Shown: positions 18,745 through 26,539 of the stretch, one piece after another
How positions within the stretch are numbered: the stretch's first letter is position 1
Layout of the letters: every line of letters begins with the position of its first letter
Origin: Vagococcus carniphilus
GTDB taxonomy: Bacteria > Bacillota > Bacilli > Lactobacillales > Vagococcaceae
Assembly: GCF_014397115.1 (NCBI RefSeq)
Contig: NZ_CP060720.1
Coordinates: 1,504,001-1,568,000 of the forward strand
DNA length: 64,000 nucleotides
Reading direction: 5' to 3'
Notes under the pieces: model-generated
The model's database searches: none
What the model was told of the DNA's origin: nothing
Seen by the model: the letters and a program-made list of their open reading frames with translations, nothing else
Translations under genes and position numbers: made by a program

Positions 18745-19297
18745 GATGTATCGGACAAGTTATTAAATGATCATTTACCATACCGATGCTTTGCATAAAA
18801 GCATAAACAGTTGTTGGTCCGATAAATTTAAATCCTAATTTTTTTAAATCTTTTGATATTTTTTCAGCCAGTGGTGTATGAGCGGGTACTTCTTCGATTG
18901 CTTTGAATTTGTTTTGAATGGGTTGATTATCTACGTAAGACCAAATGAAAGAATCAAAACTACCATGTTGTTTCTGAACTGCTAAAAAAGCAGCAGCATT
19001 ACTAATAGTTGCGTTAACTTTCAGTTTATTACGAATAATCGATTCATCTTGCAATAATTCCGCTATTTTATCTGCTTGATAAGATTGAATAATCGTTGGA
19101 TTAAATTGATCAAAGGCTTGTTTCATACCTTCACGTTTTTTTAAAATGGTAGTCCAACTTAACCCAGCTTGCATCGTTTCAAGAACAAGCATTTCAAAAA
19201 GCATAGCGTCATCATGTAAAGGAAATCCCCATGCCTTATCATGATACTCTAGTTCTAATTCACTACGTAGTGCCCACGGACATATTTCTTCTGTCAT
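18722..19297 (-). CDS. tag: DNA-3-methyladenine glycosylase I
   Basis: A 191-residue base-excision repair enzyme that removes 3-methyladenine from DNA. Tag-family hallmarks are present: the N-terminal CPWA and YHDKAWG, the ETMQAGLSW segment near residue 40, the KFIGPTTVYAFMQSIG helix near 155, and the C-terminal VNDHLITCPIH. The Cys and His residues at the two ends fit the zinc site of Tag. The length matches the family. An AGGAG site is close to the ATG. The upstream minus-strand gene ends 15 bases earlier, so both may share a transcript. Confidence 0.93.
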   Translation of the reverse strand: MTEEICPWALRSELELEYHDKAWGFPLHDDAMLFEMLVLETMQAGLSWTTILKKREGMKQAFDQFNPTIIQSYQADKIAELLQDESIIRNKLKVNATISNAAAFLAVQKQHGSFDSFIWSYVDNQPIQNKFKAIEEVPAHTPLAEKISKDLKKLGFKFIGPTTVYAFMQSIGMVNDHLITCPIHQKAATHV

Positions 19298-19312
19298 AAA
19301 AACTCTCCTTTA

Positions 19313-20059
19313 TTAAGCTTGATATAGTTCATTAAAATGTTGTGTGTCAATGTAAACAATAGGATTAACTAAATAATCATCTTTATCAAAATAAACAAGT
19401 TGTTCACTAACTAATCCGTGAACCAACTCATACTCAATAGGAACTTGAGCTTGGATAGATAGAGTTTTATCCTTACCTAAAAAATTAATGGTAGCAAGAG
19501 CGACAGGTTTCAGAGGCCTGTCTTCAAAAAATATCGTAGTTTCTTTTACAACCTGTTTCGTTTTTTTATCAGAAAAAGTGATTTTTTGAGTGGCTAATTT
19601 TTGATTACTTAATATCTGATTAATTCTATTTGAAGATAAAGGTTGAATTTTAACCAGTTCAAACTCTTGATTTAATAATCTTTTTGCTTTAGATTCTTTT
19701 GAAAAGTAGTTTTGACCTGCCAGTTCAGTTAAATGCTCATCGACATCATTAAAAAGTTTTTTTTCTTTTTCTTTGATTGATTTAGTTAAAGAGGCATAAA
19801 CCGGTAGACAGATGATAAAAAAACTAATAATAAAAATAATGATAAAGAAAATAAAGAATGTCCACCAAGGGGTTTTAAAGTGTAGAGTACCGAAAACGGA
19901 TAATACTAATATAATCGGAAAATCTAGAATAATAGAAATCTTAAAAAAGATTTTTTTTTCTTCAAAATATTGATTTAATTGTTTGAAATAGTTTTCATTA
20001 TTAACTTTAATAATTGGAAACAAGTGAAGATTTTCGTAATCACTTTGTTTTGGTAACAA
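19313..20059 (-). CDS. Hypothetical membrane protein, 248 aa
   Basis: I do not recognise this protein. A soluble N-terminal stretch of about 38 residues is followed by two adjacent hydrophobic segments (about 39-60 and 67-92) and a charged, helical then strand-rich cytoplasmic domain (about 95-248). No catalytic motif, cysteine cluster or signal peptide is visible. The start is TTG, with AAGGGG about 11 bases upstream; there is no better in-frame start. It lies just upstream of tag on the same strand and is divergent from xerD. A membrane-anchored cytoplasmic domain is all that can be said. Confidence 0.7.
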   Translation of the reverse strand: MLPKQSDYENLHLFPIIKVNNENYFKQLNQYFEEKKIFFKISIILDFPIILVLSVFGTLHFKTPWWTFFIFFIIIFIISFFIICLPVYASLTKSIKEKEKKLFNDVDEHLTELAGQNYFSKESKAKRLLNQEFELVKIQPLSSNRINQILSNQKLATQKITFSDKKTKQVVKETTIFFEDRPLKPVALATINFLGKDKTLSIQAQVPIEYELVHGLVSEQLVYFDKDDYLVNPIVYIDTQHFNELYQA

Positions 20060-20218
20060 GTATTATCACACCCCTTCTTTTGCAATATACCTATTGTATA
20101 ATCTTCGGAAAAAAAAGTCTATGTGAATTTAGTTAAAATGAAAAATAGTTAACATAATAATAGTATTCAAAACTAAAAACTGCTAAAATAGAGTTCGGCA
20201 AGAGAGGTGCTTAGTGAA

Positions 20219-21112
20219 ATGAATGAAATAGAAGAATATTTACATTTTTTAAAAATAGAACGGGGATTATCTGAAAATACCATTCAAAGCTATAGAAGAG
20301 ACTTAAAACAATATGATCTTTTTTTAAAGGAAAGAAATATATCAACCTTAGAAGAAATCGATCGTTATATCGTTTTGGATTTTCTAGAAAAATTAAGAAA
20401 TGAAAATAAATCATCTGCTACCATTATTCGAATGGTTTCAACATTAAGAAAGTACCATCAATTTTTGAGACAAGAAAGATTTACCGATAATGATCCAATG
20501 CAACATATAGACACACCTAAAAAAGTTCAAACATTACCTAAAACACTATCCATTAAAGAGGTAGAAAAAATTATTGAATCTCCTGACACATCAACTGTTT
20601 TAGGTATTAGAGATAGAGCTATTCTTGAAGTGATGTATGCAACAGGACTCAGAGTAACTGAGTTGATCACATTAAAATTAGATGATTTGCATTTGTCATT
20701 AGGATTGCTTCAAACATTAGGTAAGGGGGATAAGGAAAGAATTATTCCACTTGGAGACGTTGCTATTAAATGGATTGAAATTTACTTAGAAAAATCTCGC
20801 CCTGAATTAAATGCAAAGAATACTAAAGAAAATCCTCCTTTTTTATTTCTCAATTATAAGGGAGAAGGCTTTTCAAGACAGGGAATATGGAAAAACTTAA
20901 AAGTTTATGTAGTAGAAGCTGGAATTGAAAAAGAAGTAACACCACATACGCTGCGTCATAGTTTCGCAACCCATTTGTTAGAAAATGGTGCTGATTTAAG
21001 AGTCGTTCAAGAGTTGTTGGGTCATGCTGATATTTCAACCACTCAAATTTATACGCACATTAGCAAAAAAAGAATGGCTGATGTTTATAAAACTTATTTT
21101 CCAAGAGCTTAG
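20219..21112 (+). CDS. xerD: Site-specific tyrosine recombinase XerD
   Basis: A 297-residue recombinase that with XerC resolves chromosome dimers at dif. The N-terminal SAM-like core-binding domain (about 1-90) and the C-terminal catalytic domain are both present. The catalytic Arg lies in ATGLRVTEL, the HxxR motif in HTLRHSFATHLL, the His in LGHADISTTQIYTH, and the nucleophile Tyr is in that last segment. I chose ATG 20219; the GTG at 20207 overlaps the GAGAGG site. The position directly before scpA-scpB-rluB is standard for Firmicutes and supports XerD over a mobile-element integrase. Confidence 0.93.
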   Translation: MNEIEEYLHFLKIERGLSENTIQSYRRDLKQYDLFLKERNISTLEEIDRYIVLDFLEKLRNENKSSATIIRMVSTLRKYHQFLRQERFTDNDPMQHIDTPKKVQTLPKTLSIKEVEKIIESPDTSTVLGIRDRAILEVMYATGLRVTELITLKLDDLHLSLGLLQTLGKGDKERIIPLGDVAIKWIEIYLEKSRPELNAKNTKENPPFLFLNYKGEGFSRQGIWKNLKVYVVEAGIEKEVTPHTLRHSFATHLLENGADLRVVQELLGHADISTTQIYTHISKKRMADVYKTYFPRA

Positions 21113-21132
21113 CAATAGAAAAGGATATAAAG

Positions 21133-21885
21133 ATGAAAGAATTGAATGTAAAATTAGAAATATTTGAAGGACCATTAGATTTGCTCCTTCATTTGATTAA
21201 AACATTAGAAATAGATATTTATGATATTCCAATTTCTGAGATAACTGAACAATACATGATTTATATTCGCTCAATGAAGGAACTTGACCTAGAGCTTGCT
21301 GGTGAGTATATTGTTATGGCAGCTACTCTTATGGCAATTAAGAGTAAAACGTTATTACCTAAAGTTGAACTTGAATATAATGATGATAGTGAGTTTGCAG
21401 ATGAAATCGATCCAAGGGAACAATTAGTTGCTCAGTTATTAGAGTATCGTAAATATAAATATGCAGCAGGAGTTCTAAAGGAAAAAGAAACTGAACGAGG
21501 AAAATACTACACTAAAGAGGCGACGGATCTTTCAAATTATAAAGAAGAGGTTATACCACTAGAACCAAACGAAATTACAACAATCGATTTATTTTTAGCA
21601 TTTAGTGACATAATGAATCGTCAAAGAGAGTTAGGGCCTGATTCAGCAAGTATTATTTCAGAGGAATTCACGATAGAAGATAAGGTAAAAGAAATTATGA
21701 CTAAGATGTTTTATGCTGATAAAAAAGATGGCATGGCCTTTGAGTCATTATTTTACTTGTACACTAGAAATGAAATTGTTACAACGTTTATGGCACTTCT
21801 TGAATTAATTAAATCAGGAGAAATTATTGCTAAACAAGCAAGAGCAGAAGAACCAATTGTGCTATATCGAAAAAAAGAAGTTTAA
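21133..21885 (+). CDS. scpA: Segregation and condensation protein A (kleisin)
   Basis: A 250-residue kleisin that joins the SMC dimer and ScpB in the condensin complex that organises and segregates the chromosome. The N-terminal FEGPLDLLLHLI motif, which binds the SMC neck, and the AGEYIVMAATLMAIKSKTLLP segment are typical. The C-terminal winged helix (about 185-245) binds the SMC head. An AAAGGA site lies eight bases before the ATG. It lies 20 bases after xerD and 12 before scpB, in one operon. Confidence 0.96.
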   Translation: MKELNVKLEIFEGPLDLLLHLIKTLEIDIYDIPISEITEQYMIYIRSMKELDLELAGEYIVMAATLMAIKSKTLLPKVELEYNDDSEFADEIDPREQLVAQLLEYRKYKYAAGVLKEKETERGKYYTKEATDLSNYKEEVIPLEPNEITTIDLFLAFSDIMNRQRELGPDSASIISEEFTIEDKVKEIMTKMFYADKKDGMAFESLFYLYTRNEIVTTFMALLELIKSGEIIAKQARAEEPIVLYRKKEV

Positions 21886-21897
21886 AGAGGGTTAGAA

Positions 21898-22497
21898 ATG
21901 GAAGTATTTAGTAAAATAGAGGCACTTCTTTTTGTTGCTGGTGATGAAGGGTTAACGCTGAATGAATTGGGGCATATGGTTAATTTACCGACAGCAACAA
22001 CTTATGATTGTCTCATTCAAATGAAACAAGAATACCAAGATGATAACAGGCGTGCCTTTACTATTTTAGAAGTTGGAGAAAGTTTTATATTAAGTACTAA
22101 AAAAGAATTTGCATCTTTACTTAAATATTACGCGCAATCATCTATTAATCAAAATTTATCGCAAGCAGCTTTAGAAACTTTATCAATAGTTGCTTATAAA
22201 CAACCTATTACAAGAGCGGAGATAGAAGAGTTAAGAGGAGTTCAATCGTCAGGATCAGTTCAAAAGCTTGTAGCAAGACGTTTAATTGAAGAAAAAGGCC
22301 GTGTTGAAGGTCCAGGACGTGCTATTCTTTATGGAACAACACCTTACTTTTTTGATTATTTTGGATTGAAATCAATTGATGAGTTACCTGCTGTGACACA
22401 GCTCGAAGAAATGTCTGAAAAAGAAATACCAAATGATTTGTTTTTTGATCGTTTTAAAGATCAGTTTGAAAAAATAGAAGAACAGGATGAGAATTAA
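21898..22497 (+). CDS. scpB: Segregation and condensation protein B
   Basis: A 199-residue partner of ScpA with two tandem winged-helix domains (about 1-75 and 80-165), acting as a dimer on the kleisin in SMC-ScpAB. Family landmarks are ALETLSIVAYKQPITRAEIE near residue 95 and RGVQSSGSVQKL near 118. The C-terminal tail is acidic. Its stop codon overlaps the rluB start by one base, indicating tight coupling. Confidence 0.96.
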   Translation: MEVFSKIEALLFVAGDEGLTLNELGHMVNLPTATTYDCLIQMKQEYQDDNRRAFTILEVGESFILSTKKEFASLLKYYAQSSINQNLSQAALETLSIVAYKQPITRAEIEELRGVQSSGSVQKLVARRLIEEKGRVEGPGRAILYGTTPYFFDYFGLKSIDELPAVTQLEEMSEKEIPNDLFFDRFKDQFEKIEEQDEN

Positions 22498-23219
22498 TGG
22501 AAAGATTACAAAAAGTAATGGCACATTCAGGTGTAGCCTCAAGAAGAAAGTCAGAAGAGATGATACTTCAAGGAAGAGTATCAGTTAATGGTAAAAAAGT
22601 AACTGAACTAGGCGTCAAAGTAGTTAGCGGAGACAGAATTGAAGTAGATGGTATTCCTATTTATCAAGAACAACCTGTTTATTTCGCTTTTTATAAACCA
22701 AGAGGTGTTATATCAGCAGTAAGTGATGATAAGAATCGTAAAGTAGTTAATGACTATTTTACAGGTATCAGTGAACGTATTTTCCCAGTAGGGCGTTTAG
22801 ATTATGATACTTCTGGTTTATTAATAATGACAAACGATGGTGATTTTGCTAATGTCTTAGCTCATCCTAAGCATGAAATTGAAAAAACATATGTTGCTAA
22901 AATAAAAGGCAATCCAACTCCTGAAGATTTGAGAGTTTTTAGAAGAGGTGTTGTAATAGATGGACGAAAAACAGCTCCAGCTAAATATAAGATTTTATCT
23001 TCTGATAGAGCTAAAGGAACTAGCATTGTAGAATTAATTATCCATGAAGGACGTAATCATCAAGTTAAAAAAATGTTTGAAGCAGTTGGCTTACCTGTAT
23101 TAAAATTAAAACGTGAAAAAGTTGGTAGCTTGAATTTGCTAGGTTTAATGTCAGGTCAATATCGAGAACTAAGCAAAAAAGAAGTTAGCCAGTTATTGGT
23201 TGAAGCTAAAGGAAAATAA
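22497..23219 (+). CDS. rluB: 23S rRNA pseudouridine synthase RluB
   Basis: A 240-residue enzyme that makes a pseudouridine in 23S rRNA. The N-terminal S4 RNA-binding domain (about 1-60, RLQKVMAHSGVASRRKSE) is followed by the RsuA/RluB/RluE catalytic domain. The catalytic Asp lies in VGRLDYDTSGLL near residue 103, with GRNHQVKKM near 187. The place after scpB is conserved in Firmicutes. It ends the xerD-scpAB operon before the FMN riboswitch. Confidence 0.94.
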   Translation: MERLQKVMAHSGVASRRKSEEMILQGRVSVNGKKVTELGVKVVSGDRIEVDGIPIYQEQPVYFAFYKPRGVISAVSDDKNRKVVNDYFTGISERIFPVGRLDYDTSGLLIMTNDGDFANVLAHPKHEIEKTYVAKIKGNPTPEDLRVFRRGVVIDGRKTAPAKYKILSSDRAKGTSIVELIIHEGRNHQVKKMFEAVGLPVLKLKREKVGSLNLLGLMSGQYRELSKKEVSQLLVEAKGK

Positions 23220-23283
23220 AAAAACAAAAAGATTTGAAATCTTATGTTTTTTGTATATAATGTAAGTATAAAAATAAAAAAAG

Positions 23284-23411
23284 GTCGTCTTCACGGGCAG
23301 GGTGTAATTCCCGACCGGTGGTAATAGTCCACGAACTAAATGGATTTTTTCGTTTAGCCGAACTGGTGTAATTCCAGTACCGACAGTTAGAGTCTGGAGT
23401 AAAGAAGATAG
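23284..23411 (+). promoter_or_regulatory. FMN riboswitch (RFN element)
   Basis: Carries the conserved RFN segments in order: GGGCAGGGTG, the CCCGACCGGTGG core, a variable hairpin, GCCGAACTGGTG, the CCGACAGTTAGAGTCTGG core, and the closing AAGAAGAT that pairs with the 5' GTCTTC. It should sense flavin mononucleotide and switch off ribU transcription through the downstream terminator. Confidence 0.95.
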
Positions 23412-23448
23412 GGCTTATTTGAGAATGTGATCAGATAATGCACTGTTT

Positions 23449-23497
23449 TTTTGTCGTACGCTCACGTGAGTGATGAGACAAGAAGGCAGTTTTTTTA
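23449..23497 (+). terminator. Expression-platform terminator of the FMN riboswitch
   Basis: A long hairpin (arms containing TTGTC...GCTCAC and GTGAGT...GACAA, with outer ACTG/CAGT pairs) followed by seven T lies between the aptamer and ribU. It should form when FMN is bound. Confidence 0.8.
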
Positions 23498-23545
23498 TTT
23501 GTTCTTGATATGTCTGAAGATGATCCTTAATAGGAGGATTTTTTT

Positions 23546-24115
23546 ATGAAAAAAAGCAAAACAGAAAAAATGGTGGTCACAGCATTACTCGCGTCATTCT
23601 CGTATCTATTAATTTTACTTGAATTTCCAATTTTACCAACATCACCGTGGTTGAAACTAGATTTTAGTGATCTACCTATATTAATAGGTAGCTTCATTGT
23701 TGGTCCAGTAGGAGGTGTTTTAATAGCTTTCATTAGATCGATGTTAAATTTCTTGCTTCGAGGTGGAGATATTCTAAGTTTGATTGGTAATATTACTGGC
23801 TTTTTAGCCTCTGTCATTTTTATGCTTCCGATTTATAGAATGGCTAAAAAAGGTGATACCAATCGTAATTTATTTATCGGAATGGGAATTAGTTCTTTTC
23901 TTTTAATAGCTTTTATGGCTGTTGCTAACTATTATGTTATCACACCGCTTTATATGACTGTTTTAGGAATGGATTTTGGTATTCCTCTTTCAGAGATGGT
24001 TCTTTTTGGTATTGTACCTTTTAATATCATTAAAGGAATAGCTGTTAGCACCGTTTTCTTTGTAACTTATAAAAAATTATTACCAAGTATTCAAAAAAAG
24101 AAAAGTTTTGTTTAA
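23546..24115 (+). CDS. ribU: Riboflavin ECF transporter S component RibU
   Basis: A 189-residue membrane protein with about six segments that binds riboflavin and works with the shared energy-coupling module EcfAA'T. The first segment (VVTALLASFSYLLILLEF), the DFSDLPILIGSF loop near residue 45 and the conserved MLNFLLRGG near 75 are typical. It sits directly behind an FMN riboswitch, which fixes its role in flavin supply. A TAGGAGG site precedes the ATG. Single-gene unit; no riboflavin synthesis genes occur in the window. Confidence 0.95.
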   Translation: MKKSKTEKMVVTALLASFSYLLILLEFPILPTSPWLKLDFSDLPILIGSFIVGPVGGVLIAFIRSMLNFLLRGGDILSLIGNITGFLASVIFMLPIYRMAKKGDTNRNLFIGMGISSFLLIAFMAVANYYVITPLYMTVLGMDFGIPLSEMVLFGIVPFNIIKGIAVSTVFFVTYKKLLPSIQKKKSFV

Positions 24116-24121
24116 ATAAAT

Positions 24122-24157
24122 AAAGAGGTTGATCAAAATGGTCAACCTCTTTTTTTG
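24122..24157 (+). terminator. Terminator of ribU
   Basis: An 11-base stem (arms AGAGGTTGATC and GGTCAACCTCT) is followed by seven T, a few bases after the ribU stop. Confidence 0.9.
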
Positions 24158-24278
24158 TGGAATGAGAATGTCTATTGTTTCTATTATGTTAAAAAAAAAA
24201 CATTTTGTTTAAAAAAAAGTCATAATAAAAATCGATTTATCATAAAATATGGCAAATTATCACAAAAAATTCATAAAT

Positions 24279-24305
24279 TTGAGATTAAATAGAAGGTAGT
24301 ATAAT
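24279..24305 (+). promoter_or_regulatory. Candidate promoter of the OatA-like gene
   Basis: TATAAT (24300-24305) is preceded by TTGAGA at 15-base spacing, shorter than ideal. The leader would be about 75 bases. Confidence 0.45.
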
Positions 24306-24313
24306 TAATTTTG

Positions 24314-24337
24314 TTACAAACCTTGAAATGTTTGTAA
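24314..24337. repeat. Inverted repeat in the OatA-like gene leader
   Basis: Perfect 8-base arms TTACAAAC and GTTTGTAA separated by 8 bases lie just downstream of the -10 box. The position suits a repressor operator; no regulator can be named. Confidence 0.5.
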
Positions 24338-24386
24338 AAATAAATTAATATATGTCATATAGAGTATAGCAAATGAGGTTTGAAAA

Positions 24387-26222
24387 ATGGCAAGTCAAAA
24401 AAGAAAATATATCACAGGAATCGATGGTTTGCGTTCAATTGCTGTGGTTGGTGTGATATTGTATCATTTAATTCCCCGATATATGCCGGGAGGATATTTA
24501 GGAGTAACCTTGTTTTTTGTGATTTCTGGTTACTTAATGACAGATATATTATTAAATCAATGGGAAAATCGAAAAAAAATTGGATTAAAAAATTTCTACT
24601 ATAAAAGAGCCAGGCGGATTTACCCTTCATTAATTATGATGTTAATTATAACAGGAAGTACTTTTGTTTTTGTTTCAAAAGATTTATTGTTAAATTTTAA
24701 GCAAATTGTAGTTAGTAGTTTACTCAATGTAAATAATTTTTGGCAGATTTTAAGCGGTTCTTCTTATTTTGACCGATTTGGAAATGAGTCTGCCTTTACT
24801 CATCTTTGGTCACTATCAATTGAGGGGCAATTTTACATTCTTTGGCCCATTGTAGTAGCATTGTTAGTCTTTAAAAGAGATGATTTCAAATTATTAGGTC
24901 AAGTTATTTTAAGTTTAACGATCCTGTCTGGTGTATTAATGTTTGCCTTTTATCATCCAGATAACGTGAATCGAATTTATTATGGAACAGATACACGTCT
25001 TTTCTCTATTTTAATGGGTGCTTATCTAGCGATTTTCTTAAGAGAAAAAGATGAAGTGTTAATGAAAATAGATGAGAAGATACAGATAGTAGCTTGGGGA
25101 ATAAGCCTTTTAATGATTATCCTATCTTTTGTTTATTTAAAAGATAGCTCTGTATTTGTTTATCGTGGTGGTATGTTTTTATTTAGTTTGATTTGTATGG
25201 TTTTATTAGGTTTAGTCATTTCCTATGATAAACCAAACCAATTTTTAACAAATCCTCTTTTTAAATGGATAGGTACAAGAAGCTATGAAATATATTTATG
25301 GCAATTTCCGGTAATGATTTCTTACGAAAAAATGATCAAGTTTAATGGAGATCATAGTTGGGTTCATTTTATCATTCAATTAACGCTTATTTTATTACTA
25401 TCAGAAATAACTTATCGGGTTGTTCAATTTTTAGTATTTGATATTAAATTTAGTAAAGAGAACTTTTTGAAAATAATTGAAACCATACAAGGGAAAACTG
25501 CTGCTGTTGGAACGGTTATTTTATTACTGTTATTTTCTTATTCACTAATTATTGCACCATCTGGTAGAACGGAAGCCAGTGTTGCTTTACAAAAAAAATT
25601 GGAACAAAACAAAAAAATAATTGAAAATAAAAATGAGAAAACAACTAGTTCTTCAACAACGGAATCAAAGGAAAAAGAAACAACAGAAACTAGTAATCAG
25701 GTAGCAATCGATACATTAACAAATGATGAATCAACATACTTGAAGAAAATTAAATTAACGGCTATAGGTGATTCTTTATTATTAAGTGCAGCACCAGAAG
25801 TTCAAGATGTTTTCCCAGATAATTTTATTGATGCAGAAGTCGGTCGACAATTAGTTGATAGTGAAGATGTCTTTAAAAAAGCAGCTTCTGACAAAAAAAT
25901 AGGCGATGCTATTTTAGTCGTCTTAGGAACTAATGGTAGTTTTGATTCGAAAGATATCGATAATATTATGAATAACTTGGAAGGCAAGCCAGTCTTTTTT
26001 GTTAATACAATGGTTCAAAGGTCTTGGCAAAAAGCTGTGAATGATGAGCTAGATAAAACAGCTAAAAGATATAAAAATGCTCATGTAATTGATTGGAAAT
26101 CTTATTCTGAAGGAAAAACAACGTGGTTTGAAGTGGATGGGCTTCATTTAACACCTGAGGGTGCAACAGCATTTTCTAATTTAGTCGGAAAAAATGTTTA
26201 TGAAGTAATGAATAAAAAATAA
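24387..26222 (+). CDS. oatA: OatA-like peptidoglycan O-acetyltransferase
   Basis: A 611-residue membrane enzyme. Residues about 8-385 form an acyltransferase-3 domain with ten or more membrane segments (GIDGLRSIAVVGVILYH at the start). A Ser/Thr/Glu-rich linker (about 400-440) leads to an extracellular SGNH hydrolase-like domain with the nucleophile Ser in AIGDSLLL near residue 462, a GTN block near 515 and the Asp/His pair in VDGLHLTPEG near 585. This is the OatA architecture that acetylates muramic acid and gives lysozyme resistance. Paralogues may acetylate other wall polymers, so the substrate is a family inference. The ATG follows a weak GAGG site. Confidence 0.85.
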   Translation: MASQKRKYITGIDGLRSIAVVGVILYHLIPRYMPGGYLGVTLFFVISGYLMTDILLNQWENRKKIGLKNFYYKRARRIYPSLIMMLIITGSTFVFVSKDLLLNFKQIVVSSLLNVNNFWQILSGSSYFDRFGNESAFTHLWSLSIEGQFYILWPIVVALLVFKRDDFKLLGQVILSLTILSGVLMFAFYHPDNVNRIYYGTDTRLFSILMGAYLAIFLREKDEVLMKIDEKIQIVAWGISLLMIILSFVYLKDSSVFVYRGGMFLFSLICMVLLGLVISYDKPNQFLTNPLFKWIGTRSYEIYLWQFPVMISYEKMIKFNGDHSWVHFIIQLTLILLLSEITYRVVQFLVFDIKFSKENFLKIIETIQGKTAAVGTVILLLLFSYSLIIAPSGRTEASVALQKKLEQNKKIIENKNEKTTSSSTTESKEKETTETSNQVAIDTLTNDESTYLKKIKLTAIGDSLLLSAAPEVQDVFPDNFIDAEVGRQLVDSEDVFKKAASDKKIGDAILVVLGTNGSFDSKDIDNIMNNLEGKPVFFVNTMVQRSWQKAVNDELDKTAKRYKNAHVIDWKSYSEGKTTWFEVDGLHLTPEGATAFSNLVGKNVYEVMNKK

Positions 26223-26306
26223 GGTAACTCAATGAGGTCATCTTCAAAAATTAGGCTAAAAATCTAATTTTTGGAGATGGTTAATTAACCTTGAGTACCT
26301 TATTTT
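26221..26306. terminator. Branched inverted repeats between convergent oatA and fer
   Basis: An outer stem (about 26221-26232 with 26291-26301) encloses a 16-base arm (26239-26254 with 26264-26279, one G-U pair) and a 12-base palindrome GGTTAATTAACC (26279-26290). A T run follows on the plus strand. It probably acts as a terminator for one or both convergent genes. Confidence 0.55.
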
Positions 26307-26513
26307 TTACTTTTCTAGTATAATAGCTCGTGTTGGACAAGCTTTGTAAGCTTCTAAAATATCTTCTGGAACATCATCAGGAATTGTTATTGCTTCTTCG
26401 GCTGTTTTAGCAAATAAAACAATTCCGTTATCATGATAATCAAAAATATTAGGGGCTTTTATTTGGCATAGTCCACAGGCAATACATTTATTTGGTATAA
26501 TTTTACATAGCAT
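26307..26513 (-). CDS. fer: Ferredoxin, single [4Fe-4S]
   Basis: A 68-residue ferredoxin of the Bacillus Fer type. Three cluster cysteines lie in CIACGLC near residue 10 and the fourth in CPTRAI near 60; the spacing indicates one [4Fe-4S] cluster. It serves as a small cytosolic electron carrier. I chose the ATG at 26513 because AGGAG lies seven bases upstream; a longer frame starting at 26546 would overlap the divergent ypbB gene. The fer / ypbB-recQ arrangement is conserved with Bacillus. Confidence 0.88.
   Translation of the reverse strand: MLCKIIPNKCIACGLCQIKAPNIFDYHDNGIVLFAKTAEEAITIPDDVPEDILEAYKACPTRAIILEK
26491..26501 (+). promoter_or_regulatory. Extended -10 promoter candidate for ypbB-recQ
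   Basis: TTTGGTATAAT contains a TGN extended -10 with a perfect TATAAT. It lies within the first codons of the divergent fer gene, and the leader to the ypbB ATG would be about 32 bases. No clear -35 box is present. Confidence 0.5.
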
Positions 26514-26539
26514 AAAAAAACTCCTTACTGAGGTGCAAT

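Noticed and set aside
20219-21112. XerD-like gene as a phage or island integrase
   Set aside because: It lies in the conserved xerD-scpA-scpB-rluB block, and no attachment repeats or phage genes are present.
24380-24604. Overlapping plus-strand frame at the start of oatA
   Set aside because: It shares the region with the well-supported OatA-like frame and has no homology that I recognise.
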